Shown here: piece after piece, positions 8,987 to 21,165 of the stretch | Layout: every line of letters begins with the position of its first letter | Numbering within the stretch: the first letter of the stretch is position 1 | DNA from: Rhypophila decipiens | Lineage: Eukaryota > Ascomycota > Sordariomycetes > Sordariales > Naviculisporaceae | Direction: 5' to 3' | DNA length: 64,000 bases | Assembly (NCBI GenBank): GCA_033297075.1 | Contig: MU858091.1 | Coordinates: 167,235-231,234, forward strand | The notes under the pieces: generated by a model | Seen by the model: only the letters and a program-made list of their open reading frames with translations | Told to the model about the DNA's origin: nothing | Databases searched by the model: none | Program-made: the position numbers and the translations under genes

Positions 8987-10446
8987 TCACGCAGCTGCTC
9001 CATCGTCCATGGTCGAGTCCACATCCGGTGGCGTAGGCGGGCTCAGCGAGTTGACTGGCGGTGGAGTCAACAGGTAGCTACTCGGGATGAGCTTGGACTT
9101 TGCTACCGGGTTAAGTGTGAGCCCAAATCCGGGCCTGTCGAGATCGGCCGATGCCAGGAAGCCCTGGGTCGGGATGGGCTCGTCGATGAACAGGTCTCCA
9201 AAGACGGGGAGAACGCTCTTCCCATCAGGCGAATTGGCCAGGTATTCCTGGAAAGGCGTGTTGGGCTGACTCATGACAAAATGGTAGCTGTAGGGACCAC
9301 TTGCGTGAGGGACGACAGGGATATCATAAGCCGATGCCATAGCTGCCACCTTGAGCAGCTCCGTCATTCCACCTAGCCACATGACATCCGGTTGAATGAT
9401 GTCGAGATTGCGGCTCTCAATCAGCTTTCGGAATCCGTAGCGCGAGTACTCATGCTCGCCAGTCGTGAATTTGATGGTCGGATGAGCCCGTTTGATCTGC
9501 TCGAACCCATCCGTGTCATCGGGGCTCAGACACTCTTCCCACCAGTTGATGTTGAGGTCTTCACATGCCTTGGCAATCTCAATCGTATAAGATACGTTGA
9601 GCGACATGTAGCAGTCCACCATCAGGGGAAAGTCTGGCCCGATCGACTCTCGATGTTGGCGAAGGAACTCGACGTTCTTCTTGAGACCAGCATGTCCTTC
9701 CTCTGGGCAATAGGGTAGAGGCACCTTGGCGCCCCAGAAGCCCATCTCTTTGGCGGCAACTGGGTCTGGTCCGGTGCAGTAAAAGTCGATGCGGTCCTTG
9801 GTTGCGCCACCAATGAGCTTGTAGACTGGTTCGTTTCTGATCTTGCCGAGAAGATCCCACAAGGCGAGGTCGATGACGGAGATGACGGCGACGGGAAGCC
9901 CCTTGCGGCCGTAGAACATGGAGGCGCGGTACATTTGCTCAAAGAGATGGTTGGTATCGCGAGGATCAGCGCCTATCAAGAAGCGCTCAAAGTGTTGGTG
10001 GACGAGCCAGCAAGCAGGCGGGCCTTGATCTTGTCAGCCTGTTTGCCACGACTGTCAGGCAAGTCTCAGGATATCTATCACATACCACCAAACCCTGTAG
10101 CAAAGCCAACGGTGCCATCACTCGCCTCAATCTCGAGGAAGAAGGAGCCAAGGACGTTGATGCCCCAGCTCGTCCGGGACGCTCGATATTTCTCCCATCT
10201 GGAACAAGGTGTCGAGATGGGCGTGTCGATGAGCCTTGAGTTGTCAGCCTCAACATCCAAGACAGTTCACCATGTAATAAAACCCTTACCAGTGACCTCC
10301 TTTGACATTGTGATAATCACCGCCTGTCAAATGTTAGCCAGTGTCTCTTTGCCACAGTTGGAGCAGTGCTACTCACCGGCACCCACACCGCTGATCACAA
10401 ACGACCGAACGCTCTTGATGGTAGGGAATTGCCTTACCGACGCCAT
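8987..10446 (-). CDS. LRA2: L-rhamnonate dehydratase (enolase superfamily)
   Basis: Four exons, 10446-10377, 10323-10290, 10234-10086 and 10023-8987, give 429 residues; every intron has GT/AG ends and the phases agree. The N-terminal exons supply the block GGDYHNVKGGHW and LIDTPISTP, typical of fungal rhamnonate dehydratases. The barrel carries the expected metal ligands: Asp221 (MVDCYMSL), Glu247/248 (WWEECLSPDD) and Glu274 (TTGEHE), with the catalytic His324 in VVPHASGPYSYH. The FYCTGPDP segment is characteristic of the RhmD subgroup. The enzyme converts L-rhamnonate to 2-keto-3-deoxy-L-rhamnonate with Mg2+. It sits next to LRA1, and a Zn2Cys6 regulator is divergent on its 5' side. Exon 2 is only 34 bases and easily missed by gene finders. 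Confidence 0.9.
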
Positions 10447-12768
10447 GGTCCGCGTGTCGTGCAAGAGCTGGTTGACAGATGGATGGGGGGAGAGAACAAG
10501 GTCGAATCTGACAGTGGAGAGACGGGGGAATCAAGAGCTCGAGATTTTGCAAAAGAGAGCAAGACGTAGGTCAAGATATATCTAGTGGCTTGCACTTGCA
10601 GCAAGGAGTCATCGCTTGGCAATCTCAGGAGACGACATCTTCTCAGGGGTGGGGGCAAACTCGGGCCGGGCCAAAGGGCAACAAAGAAACGTCTGACGAA
10701 TGGTCAAACGTCGGGCTGTGATGCACCGACAATGAGAGCTACTTTCACGCTATGTGAAGCTTGGAACTTTTCTAGTTATCCGAGTTCCACGTCCACTTGG
10801 AAGCCGGTGCTAGCTGCGTGGAGTCGAGCTCTGCTTGGTTCCTCTAGCGTACCCGTCCAAGCAACGAGCTTGTTTGCCAACTTTGACGACATCGATCCCA
10901 AGTTGCTCTCGACCCCACCTTTTCCTGTCCTGGTAGATTGCCTTGCACCGATAGGATCACGTTGGAGAAGGCGGACCACACCCGAGCCATACAAAGGGAC
11001 TGGCTATGGCCATGTACGTGAGCGTGTGGGGTGTGTGTGCTGGACAAATGATGTCTCTGGGCCCGTCTGATATGAAGTTGTTGGTGGTGCTCGCGCCGAT
11101 ATCAACCCATGCTGGCTTCATCTTTGCGTGTCGTGACGAATCTCAATAGGGGGGACCAAAAAGGCTTACTCAGACCACGAGCTGTCAGATATAAAACATC
11201 ACAGGCTGGCAGCCCAACGGCTAACAAAAGGAACGAGAAATAAAAGGAACGAGACTGGACCCGGAGCTGTGGTTCGCTGGACACCAGGTACCCTCAAGTT
11301 ACGGCCCTGAACCTGGGAATCCGGCGCCACGCGTGGCTCTTCCCTGGCAGAGACGGGAAGAAGCCAGGATTTGTGGAAGGTAAAGGCGGAGAGAAGGCGC
11401 ATGGCGTGTATGACTGGCAGACTGGCCGAGTTGGGCAGATGCTTGATGCTTGGGCTGGGACGAGCATAATCGCCTTGGGTTGCATTGCGCAAAAGATGCA
11501 CATAATGCTGCTGCCAAGCCATCAACTGGCAATCAAGAGCGAGGGCGTGACCTCGTGGGCCGCATATCACGATATTGAGGCATGGCGGAGGTCGGACGAT
11601 GAAGAGGTCCGCTGGGTCGAGATTCATGATTGGGAGAGATGGAGAATGACGGATGATTCGGCAAGCCGACAAAGGTGCGGGATTGTCTACGGGCGAGGGT
11701 TAGGGTCTCGGGTGTGGTGGAACCCAGACCGCGTGCGGAGCGGAGAACTGTGACTGTGACGGGGGGGCGCTTCATCCCGCCAAACAGTGATACAGACTGG
11801 AAGCCGGAACACAGCTACAGAATAAACATGGAATGACATATCGGAAAAAAGGTAATTACCTGGTAATGCTCAGTCTCGTCTTTCCGACCTCTAGGTCACC
11901 GCATCGAGGCTCCGGTACTGTTACCATTTACTTGTACAGTACCCCTCCGTTGGTTGACCGGACGCTGGAGGTGAGCTCCCGCCATCCTTAAACTCAGCGC
12001 ATCCAGTGGTGGAAGAAAGCCCGAGTTAGCGGGAGTTTGTGTCACCACAGCACACCACAGCAGGCTCGCCCACCTCCATCTCTCCGCAATTTCGTGCCAT
12101 TTCCCCACACTTTGAAGCGAAATCTCACCCACTGCAACCGTTTTGAAGCTTCCATCCGCCAGATGCAGGTATTCCGACGAGAAGTAAAGGTCGGCAGGTT
12201 GCTCTGTTGATTGATTGCCGTTTTAGCCCGGGCAGCGTTCCCGTAAATGCCACCAATATCATTGTTCAGTTAATTATAGCCCTGGCAAGTCACTGGACCC
12301 TTTGTTAAGCACAATAAAACCGACGCTGGCGCCCGCTCTCCACTGGCCCACCAGCCAGCAAGTCAGCACCCGCCTCGCTCCTCTACTCAACATTACCCCG
12401 AACCAGCCCCAGAAGCTCGAGCTTCGACCTTCCGGAACCGAGGTGCAGATTTTTTCTTCGCAGGACATTCTTCGCCATCTCTGTCTACCTTCTATCACCA
12501 GGGCCAACCTCAGAAAAGGTACGCCACATCGCGTCGGGTCTTGTTGACCAGAGACCCGAGACGGAGACTGTGCTCGGTAGTTGGTCGGTGGCCCGGTCGG
12601 GCTTGGCTATCGTCCCTCGGGTGCTCACCTAGCTCCACCCACACAAGCCGCAATCCAAGCAGCTAGGGAGAGCGGGAAGCCGCGCGAGACATTGAGACAG
12701 CCACTCGCTTGTCCGTTGTTAGAGCCTCTGTCAAGAAGGAGGGCGAGGCACGAGGAACCTCTCGAGCG
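10447..12768. other. Long divergent promoter between LRA2 and the Zn2Cys6 regulator
   Basis: This 2.3-kb stretch separates two divergently transcribed genes. Frames at 10585-11070 and 11373-11753 start at GTG rather than ATG and match nothing recognised, so I treat the region as regulatory DNA and 5' leaders. A TATA-like ATATATC lies near 10573-10580, about 130 bases before the LRA2 start. The few hundred bases before 12769 are CCC/CAG-rich, like a fungal leader. Confidence 0.5.
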
Positions 12769-15550
12769 ATGATGCAGGCGCAAGCCCAACCTGCATCCCG
12801 GTACAACGGTCAGCAACATCAGCAGTCGCAATCCTCTCCCAACTCGTCGCACAATCCCGACAACGGCGACAGCGATGACGGCCAGCAGAGTGGAGATGAC
12901 GCCGAGAACGACCTTGATGACCATCACGAAGTCACACGCAGCGGGAAGCGCAAGAGGCCAATCTCTGTATCGTATGCCGTCCCAGAGCTTGGCTGTCTCT
13001 TCCATCCCGTCATGATGCTAACAACCTTGACCTCCCTACTAGATGCGAGCTCTGCAAGCAACGAAAAGTAGGTCCCTTCCATTTCGACATAGTTGCCGCC
13101 GCTGACTTGGCCACCAGGTAAAATGCGACCGTGGCCAGCCCTCGTGCGGCTGGTGTAGCCGAAACAACGCCAGTTGCGAATACAAGGAGCGTAAGAAGCC
13201 CGGTCTTCGAGCAGGCTATGGACGCGAGCTGGAACAACGCTTGGACAAGCTCGAGGAGATACTACGGTCCCACTCCGAGACCTTGCAAGCCCTGGGCGCA
13301 ATCCCTAACCAGCCAGGCAGTCAGAATGGCGGCTCAACACATCACCACAATACTTCCTCGAGCATCAGAGGCAGCAATGCCAGTGGCCCCAGCTTGCCGA
13401 GTGACCATGGCACTCCTCGAGACGTGGGACCGCCCTCCATCTTCGCCAGAACAGGCCCCGACGCCATCCGAACACCGCAGGCAGAGACGGCCCTGTTCCT
13501 TCAAAAGCCATCCACCTCTGTGGACTTTGGCATGGCACCACATACCCCGGCTATGCAGGATGGCTTCCCGACCATGGCAACTCTGTCTCCACAGAATCAC
13601 ATACACGCCGCCTTGCCTCCAAGCACGGCAGCCCAGGAATACTATGGTACCGGGACCCAATCGACTCCTTCGGCAAAACAGAGCCTGCACTCGCCTACCG
13701 TTAGCGGTGGGCAGAGCCAGAACGGCGACCAGGATCTCCCACCTTACGATCTCCTGTACGCGCTGGTTGACCTTTATTTTAAACATATCAACACGTGGTG
13801 TCCGATCCTCCATCGAAAATCCACGTTGGACTCGTTGTTTGGTCCTTCCATGACGGAAGAGACTGACAAAATCTTGTTACATGCCATCGTCGCAACAACA
13901 CTACGGTACTCGACGGATTCGAGACTCACTGACGAAAGAAGGCGGCATTATCATGATGTCGCCAAGGAGCGCGTCCTTCTCTACGGCATGGAGAACTCAT
14001 CAGTCAAGTCCCTGCAGGCCCTTGTGATCCTCGCCTTGGACATATGCGGGAATGGCAATGGGCCCCCGGGATGGAATATTATGGCCTTGATCACGCGTGC
14101 TGTCGTCCAGCTCGGGCTGGCCGTGGAATCCAACTCATTTACAGCTCCCAACTACCCGTCCATCTATACGCTTCGAGCCATGATTCTCCCCGAGCCGCGG
14201 GACTTTATCGAGGAGGAATCGCGCAGGCGACTGTTTTGGATGGTATATCTCCTAGACCGATATGCTACAATTGCTACGGCTTTCGAGTTTGCGTTGGACG
14301 ACAAGGAGATTGACCGGACGCTACCGTGTCGCGACGACCTCTGGATCAAGAACCAGAAAATCGAGACTCGGTGGTTCCGTGTGGACGACAGCCGGCCTTG
14401 GGATCCGAGCAACCACGTCAACGGCAACGCATCCGAGTTTGAGATCAACAAGCCCGAGAACCTCGGAGCCTTCAGCTACTACATCGAGATCTTGGGCATT
14501 CTCTCAAAGATACACAAGTTCCTCAAGCAGCCCGTCGATATCAGCGCGCTATCGGATGTTGAGGCATGGCAGATGCGCTACAAAGAGCTGGACAATATGC
14601 TCTCCTCTTGGAAATTTGGGCTTCCTGCCGAGTATGGTAACATGGCGAAGCTGTTTCAACCTGGGTCGGCCAAGTCGTTGAACTGCGGTTGGGTCATGCT
14701 ACACGCCACGTACCACACTGCCATGATCCGATTGCACTCGTCGGCTGCCTACCCTACCACACGATCGCCCATCTTTACTCCGAGCTACAGTGCAGCACAG
14801 AGATGCCATGCCGCAGTCGAGAATATCGCTGCTCTTGGCGAATTCGTCACGAACAACGGGCTTCTCGTGAAGCTGGGCCCACCGTTTGCTTTTACCATGT
14901 GGGTTGCTGCTCGGGTCCTTCTCGTGCATGGTAGCACGGTGGAACGGAGTCTGAGTCCGCAGATTGCCTTTTTTGTCGACACGCTTCGAGAGATGGGACG
15001 CTACTGGCCTGTGGCGGCACGGTATAGCCAACTTCTGACCCATGTCCTGGACGAGCACCGCGATAGCGAGAGACAAGGCGACGGTGTGACGCCGAACAGC
15101 GTCAAGATTCTTGCCGACATGCGACGGACAGCCTTTGATCTAGACTTTTTGATCAGCCACCAACCCCGTCATGGCCAGATAAAGGCGCCTGCCGTCAGTA
15201 GTGGAGATAATGGAGGATCCTGGCAGTCACGGTTCCCGAGTGTTACGCCTGCGAGGACACCACAGCCCAACGAGCTTGAGTACCTGGATGTTTTTGACTT
15301 TTTCAACGTGCCAAGGTTGACAGTTGGACCTGGTGGTGGGGGTCCAGCCGGTGGTGGAAATAATGGTAATATGGGCCAGGCAGCTGGCACCGGTGGTGGG
15401 GAGGTAACTGGCGAGGCTGTTGGGACTACGACTGTGGGCGTCAATGGTACGGCTGGATCAGTGACGGGCGAGTTTAATATCACCGACTTTATGGTGGATG
15501 CCAACAGGGACTGGTTCAAGCAGGAGGGCGATAAGTTTAATATGGCCTGA
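12769..15550 (+). CDS. Zn2Cys6 transcription factor with fungal-specific transcription factor domain
   Basis: Three exons, 12769-12971, 13043-13067 and 13118-15550, give 886 residues. The 25-base middle exon encodes the start of the zinc cluster; the joined motif is C-x2-C-x6-C-x6-C-x2-C-x6-C with cysteines 69, 72, 79, 86, 89 and 96, preceded by a basic KRKRP stretch. A short coiled dimerisation segment (ELEQRLDKLEEIL) follows. The middle homology region starts near DLYFKHINTWCPILHR and includes CGNGNGPPGWNIMALITRAVVQLGL, split here only for naming. The C-terminus is Gly/Asn-rich and ends with an acidic-aromatic activation-like tail. The gene diverges from LRA2, which makes it a candidate regulator of rhamnose use, comparable with yeast TRC1 or Aspergillus RhaR, but no motif proves that. 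Confidence 0.85.
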
Positions 15551-16113
15551 CTGGGGACGCTCTCTGCATTGTATAGCAAATGGGAATTTGATAAGCATTT
15601 ATTGGGACGAAGGGCGTTTGGGGTGTCTTTCGGATGCATGAGCCTGCGATATACCTCTACGTTTTTATATTACGTGTGAATTTGGATTGCCAGTTTTGAT
15701 GAATGAGACGAATGCACACGGGGCAACTGGTGAAGACTGTATGTGTTTGGAGGTGACGTGGACATGTAGCGGAATTGCATCCAACAGAGTGCGAGCCATC
15801 CACAGGCAGCGGCAACAGCAGTGAAGATCACCGCTCACTGCACCCAGCCATGCATGCCGTTGCTTGTACCAGTGTTACATCGGGCTAGGCTCCAACGGGC
15901 GAAGGCTTTCCCCGCCTGGCGCCTGGCCGAGACAGCCCGGCATGTTTTGGATTAAATGCGGGGAGCCACCTTGGGAACTCCAAGTGAAGCTCTCGACCTC
16001 TTGGGGAACGGACATCCGAAGCCACTGTTGACTTTATTTGTTGACCTTGCATCAATTGGACTGGCCACCGCAAACAACTCTTGACTTGAACACTCTGGTG
16101 TACATAGGCCACA
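15551..16113. other. Intergenic spacer with regulator 3' end and peptidase promoter
   Basis: About 560 bases without supported coding sequence. No TATA box or repeat stands out. Confidence 0.4.
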
Positions 16114-18317
16114 ATGGAGAAAGAAGCGCTTGGCCATGTAGTGGCGGAACCATGTCCTCGGCTTCCCCATCCTCGCCATCGTCACGCTTCAAGGCCGCAC
16201 CGTCTGGTAGCCGCTGCCCTGGTCGTGCTTGCTACCATTTGCTATTTCGTCCCGCGCCCTAACTGGTATTGGGATCTCTATTACCGGTTATCTGACAAGC
16301 CAAGGTGTATCGGCATCAGCGTGGATAACATCTGGGATTCGGTATGTACCATCACCTTTTCTTTTCTGTGTTGCTAATAGCTGGTCTAACAGAGCCGCTC
16401 TGATGGCAGATAACACCAAGCACAAACCTAGAATGGCACGACTGTTACAGAAACATTCCCGGGTCAGGCGACCTGTCCTTCAAATGTGCCCGTCTCACTG
16501 TACCGCTAGACTACAGCAAGGACGTCAACGACCTCGGTGGCTCGGACAACAAAGTTCACCTGGCCCTGGTCCTCCGTCCAGCAAGGAACGGATCATCAGC
16601 TTCATCCAAACCGCCCATGTTGATCAACCCCGGCGGACCAGGCGGCAGCGGAACGGCGGTCACTCTTTACATGGGCTCGGCCATCCAAGCCGTATTCGGC
16701 GACGACCAGCCCGTCCTCGGCTTTGATCCTCGCGGCATAGGATACACCACCCCGCTGGCGGACTGCTGGGCTATGCCGCCCCCGTCGTCTTGTACAGGGG
16801 ACCATTCCGAGTGCCCTGACGATGCAGGAAAGGGCATGCAGCACCGTATGGAGTGGATGAAACAGAATGGCGCGTATGGATTCATCAACACGAGCGATAT
16901 TTCGCTAAAATATCTCGATGCGGGACATCGCGGTGTGAACAAGCTATGCACTGCGCGGGACGGGCGGCATGGGGGCAAGAGTATCCTCCGGCATGCGTCG
17001 ACTGCACATGTGGCGCGGGATATGCTTAGTATTGTGGATGCTTGGGATCGATGGGTCGACGGCGACTCCATCAAGCAACGAGAGGAGAGTGAGAAGAGCA
17101 AGCTCACGTATTGGGGTTTCTCGTATGGCACTTACCTGGGCATCAAGTTTGCGAGCATGTTCCCCGATCGGGTGGGCAGGTTGATGCTGGATGGCGTGGT
17201 TGACGCGGATTACTATGAATCGCCCGTGTGGGCTGAGTCGCTGCTCGACACGGACAAGATTCTATATGTATTCTTTGAGTCTTGCGCCGATGCGGGCTCC
17301 AAGTGTGCCCTCTACCGTGAAGGCGACACGCCCGAGTCGGTGTCTGAACGCTACCATGCCGTTATCGACCGTCTGCAGTACGGCGCGCCGGTTTCGTTTA
17401 CGCACCCGGACTATTTCTATCCCGTCGTCTTGACATCGGAATTGTTCCGGGTCATGATCTTTTCGTTCCTCTATTCGCCCATGCAGGCATTCTCCGGCAT
17501 GGCTTTCATGCTGGATGATTTGTACGAGGAGCGCTATGAGAGATTTGGGCTGATGTTTGGTGATTTGGCTCAGATGTGTTTGGTTGATCCGGGCTCGTTG
17601 GTGATGCTGTTGAATGATGCGCAGCGGGCCATTATGTGCAGTGACAAGTCTGCGCCGGTGAGTACCCCTTCCTAGTAATGCTATATTGAGTTGGGAACTG
17701 ACGACAAAAAGGTCAACCAATCCCCCGCGGAAATCAAATCATCGTGGGAAACGATGGCCACCAAGTCGCAGTTTGCGGATGTGTGGATGTCCATCATGAT
17801 GCAGTGCAACGGGTGGGATCTGTTTGAGAAGGACCCTCTTGCGCTGTCGAACGCTCAAGGTGGGGCTGAGGACAAGATCCCAAAAATGAACACCTCGTTC
17901 CCGATCTTGTTCCTCTCCAACACGCTCGACCCAGTGACACCACTCAAAGCAGCCGTCAAGATGGCGCTGCGATTCGAGGGGGCTGGTCTGCTGGAGCAGA
18001 AGTCGGCCGGACATTGCACCAATGCTGCTGCGTCTCGATGCACGGCCAAGGTCTTGAGGGGCTACATCAACCATGGCAAGGTCCCTCCGCCGCCCAAGTT
18101 TCCCAAGGGCAGCGATGGAGGTGACGATGACGAGTACCTGCTCAAGGGCGAGTGGACGATTTGTGAGGCGGACGAAGGGCCGTTTGGTGCTCTGGACGAG
18201 GACGATGTAGCGGCCATGGAGGAGGATGATAGGAGGCTTTTGGAGGCTTTATTGACCATTCAGGGCGTGCTGAAGGATGTTCCCAAGTGGGAGATTCAGA
18301 AGAGGTCGGTGATTTAG
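16114..18317 (+). CDS. Membrane-anchored alpha/beta hydrolase, S33 tripeptidyl-aminopeptidase (TAP) type
   Basis: Exons 16114-16341, 16410-17657 and 17712-18317 give 693 residues, all junctions in phase 0. A single hydrophobic segment near residues 31-46 follows an Arg/His-rich start and should anchor the protein as type II. The alpha/beta hydrolase core has the oxyanion motif GGPGGSG (about 151-157), the nucleophile elbow GFSYG with Ser314, Asp565 in NTLDPVTP and His593 in SAGHC, so the triad is complete. The region after the second intron matches the TAP-like C-terminal domain. Such enzymes release N-terminal di- or tripeptides or act as proline-type aminopeptidases; the substrate here is unknown. 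The extreme C-terminus is acidic. Confidence 0.85.
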
Positions 18318-19182
18318 CTATTCCAGGAGACGACTGGTGACTGCGATGGTCTATGGTGCGTTTTCAAACACTCGGGAAGGTTGGGAACGGCGGACATTTA
18401 TATATATATTGCGGGACAGAAACCTTGAACTGCAACAGCAAGGGACAACAGCAAGGTAACAATGGGCGGTAGATGCGTTTTTGATAGTTGGGAATACTGC
18501 AAGCTCCTCTCTCTTTTTTTTTTTTTCCATAGTTGAGAATATTGGACTATTCATGTTGCTGTACTAGCAGTGTCAGCTTATACATATCCTTGGCCAAAGT
18601 TTGCCAGTCAGCCAGGGGGCCGGCGATCCATGGCTTGGGCCGGTCTTGTGACTCCACATGTATCGCGATCTAAGCAAGACTAGAATCGAGGCTAAAGGTG
18701 GACCGCGGGGCAGACTAAAACACAAGATCGAGACTAAAGACGGGAACTAGGAACAGGACTAGACAGGGACAGGGACGAGGATGCTTGGGTGAACGACATG
18801 TTTGATGCAAGAATCTTCAGCCTTGGTTCTAGCTGGGCTAGTGATGAGGATAATTATCGATGGGATGGATGCTTGCAAAACTATGGAATGCGTGTTTTGA
18901 GGTGGTATATACATATAAGAGGAAATAACTTTTTGGCCGTCAACAATTACATGTATTTGACGCACTGCTTCTCGAATTCGACTTGGAGAACCTCGTATAT
19001 ATATAGTTAGTCGGACCAAACACAATATCTGTGCCATCCTCAGTCTACCCACGACTAGTAAACCACCACACACAATTATTACGTATTTTAGGACAAATGA
19101 AACTGGATATACACAAAGAATTATTAATGAATGTGAAACTTGGGCAACCAACTCGTCCTTTGAGGGGGAACTGACGGCGTCC
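18318..19182. other. Convergent spacer with homopolymer run
   Basis: It holds the 3' regions of the peptidase and the amidohydrolase. A T tract of about 14 lies near 18514-18527 and several AT-rich patches near 18900-19010. No gene is supported. Confidence 0.45.
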
Positions 19183-21165
19183 CTAATGCTTGTGCGCACA
19201 AGCACCACGATGCCTCAACTTCTTGACCTTCATCTTCTCTTCCAAGTCCAGCCCCTTGCCCGCAAACCCACCGATAGTCGACCGTGCCGCAACACCAGCA
19301 TGGTTCGGGAATTTAGCTTGGAGACCTCCATCAGGAAGACGCAAGAAATCGCCCGCATCATCGGCTACATATACCACCTCGCCACCGACAACCGTAACAA
19401 GCACTCTGTTCCTCCCCAGCTCCTCATCGGGCACCTCAAAGAAGTTTCTCTCTAGAATAATCATATCCGCGATCTTTCCTCTCGCAAGACTGCCAATCTT
19501 GTCATCTGCCCGTAGGAACTTGGCTGCGTTGATGGTGATGGCCTTGATGGCTTGCTCCCTCGTCAGTCCACCTTCGGCTCTAGACGGGAATGGGCCATCA
19601 TAGACGGGATCTTGGAACGCAGGAGAATTAGGGTTCAACGGGTCGCCGCTTCTGGTCACCCCGACCTTGAGTGCGAGGAACTCGTCCAGCGGATCGATGG
19701 GCCAATCTGAACCGTAGACTACAGGTCGACCGGCGGCTTCGATTTGCGGGTGGCACTGGAGTTTGTCATGGCGGTACTCGCCTAGTGCATTGAAGGTATC
19801 GGGGACGTAGAATGACGACAGCTGGGCCCATTGGAAAGACATGATTGCGTCTACGCCTAGTTTTGCGAACCTGCCCCAGTCGGACTGCAGTGTTACTTCG
19901 TCGTGGGCGAGGCCTAGACGGAAGTCCTTCTTGCTGGGGTATTTGGCTTTGAATGCCGCTGCGGCGTCGAGGGCGACCTTGACGGCCATGTCACCGTCTG
20001 TGTGGAGCTGGGCGTCGATACCGGCGAGGAAGAGCTCTTCGAGCGTTTTGGCAAGGATAGCGGGCGGCCAGTATGGGTCTGCGTTGGTGCCGTTGTCGTT
20101 GGGCCGCGGGACGAGGTAGTCGTCTACCATGGCGGCGGTCAGGGCAGGGAAGGTGATGACGCCGTCGACGAATCCCTTGATGGCTTGCCATTTGATGGTT
20201 GGCTTGGGCGAGATGGGCGCAGGGTCGTTCATGGCCTTGATCTTGGCCACAGTCGCGTCGACAATGGGCTTCACCTCGGCAAGGGAAGAAGGCGAGTCGA
20301 TCATGTAGTCGCAGTAGATGCGCGCCGAGAGACCGCCTTCGGCCTTGATGGCCCCGTAGACCTCGTTGTGGCCCTCAAAGGCGACGGCGTCCTGGAAGGT
20401 GGTGATGCCTTCCTCACGGAGGAGCTTGAGCGCGGCTTTGGCGTTTTCGATGTCTTGCTCGAGCGTGGGGGGCGGGATGGCAATGAGGGAGCGGGCGTCG
20501 TCCTGGAGAAGGCCGGACGGCTCGTTGGAGCCCGGCATGCGCTCGATGACACCGTTGGCTGGGTTGGGCGAGTCGGCGGTGATATCCGACATTTCCAGAG
20601 CACGAGAGTTGGCCCAGATGGTGTGGTAGTCGGAAGACCGGAGGAAGACGGGGCGGGTGGTGCTGAGGCCTTGGTCGAGGTCGAGCTTGGTGACCAGTCC
20701 AGACTTGCTCACGACGCCGGGGAAGTCCATGTTGACCACCTCCATCCAGTCGTCTGGCCCAAGTCCGTCAGAGTCGAGACAGCCTTGCACGTGGGCGAGG
20801 ACCTCTTCCTTGGACAGAGTCTGGTAGTTGAGGTTGCAAGTCAACAAGAACTTGCCGCCCTCAAGGACGTGCATATGGGCGTCCACCAGCCCCGGCATCA
20901 TCATCTGTCCTTGCAGGTCAACCACCTTGGTCTTGGACCCGATGAAGCGGCCCAAGGCGCAGCTGTTGCCGCCGCCGAGCCATTGGATGTATCCATCTTT
21001 GACGGCGAGGGCCGAGACCTTGCGGTTCGACTCGGTGACGGTGTAGATGGAGCCATTGTGGAACAGGATGTCAGCCGGTCCCGAGGCCGGTCCGGGCGGC
21101 GGTCCAGCGGCGGACACGACGGACGCCACCGCCGCCGTGAGCAGGCTGACAAGTAGCCGAGACAT
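19183..21165 (-). CDS. Secreted amidohydrolase family 3 protein (YtcJ-like)
   Basis: An intronless frame of 660 residues starting at the ATG at 21165-21163, preceded by a TG dinucleotide run. Residues 1-19 form a signal peptide (MSRLLVSLL...SAAG). The amidohydrolase hallmarks are present: the N-terminal beta-sandwich strand (ADILFHNGSIYTV), the first metal site PGLVDAHMHV, the carboxylate-Lys region KGFVDGVIT, LHTDGD, GLAHDEV, and the late Asp in VYGSDWPIDPL, then GKIADMIILE. YtcJ-type enzymes hydrolyse amide or related bonds in small molecules; the real substrate is not known. An Arg-rich tail (KKLRHRGACAHKH) follows the fold. The long plus-strand frame at 20002-21156 is an antisense shadow. 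Confidence 0.85.
   Translation of the reverse strand: MSRLLVSLLTAAVASVVSAAGPPPGPASGPADILFHNGSIYTVTESNRKVSALAVKDGYIQWLGGGNSCALGRFIGSKTKVVDLQGQMMMPGLVDAHMHVLEGGKFLLTCNLNYQTLSKEEVLAHVQGCLDSDGLGPDDWMEVVNMDFPGVVSKSGLVTKLDLDQGLSTTRPVFLRSSDYHTIWANSRALEMSDITADSPNPANGVIERMPGSNEPSGLLQDDARSLIAIPPPTLEQDIENAKAALKLLREEGITTFQDAVAFEGHNEVYGAIKAEGGLSARIYCDYMIDSPSSLAEVKPIVDATVAKIKAMNDPAPISPKPTIKWQAIKGFVDGVITFPALTAAMVDDYLVPRPNDNGTNADPYWPPAILAKTLEELFLAGIDAQLHTDGDMAVKVALDAAAAFKAKYPSKKDFRLGLAHDEVTLQSDWGRFAKLGVDAIMSFQWAQLSSFYVPDTFNALGEYRHDKLQCHPQIEAAGRPVVYGSDWPIDPLDEFLALKVGVTRSGDPLNPNSPAFQDPVYDGPFPSRAEGGLTREQAIKAITINAAKFLRADDKIGSLARGKIADMIILERNFFEVPDEELGRNRVLVTVVGGEVVYVADDAGDFLRLPDGGLQAKFPNHAGVAARSTIGGFAGKGLDLEEKMKVKKLRHRGACAHKH

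Noticed and set aside
10585..11753. Two plus-strand frames of 161 and 126 residues in the LRA2-regulator intergenic region
   Set aside because: Both open at GTG rather than ATG, with no recognised sequence and no splice partners; more likely promoter DNA.
12581..12772. A 63-codon frame overlapping the regulator's start codon, as a possible uORF
   Set aside because: It begins with TTG, so there is no standard start; a regulatory uORF is not supported.
20002..21156. A 384-residue plus-strand open frame
   Set aside because: It is antisense to the amidohydrolase, whose motifs are unmistakable; its composition (Val/Gly/Asp/Arg runs) reflects the GC-rich codons of the real gene.
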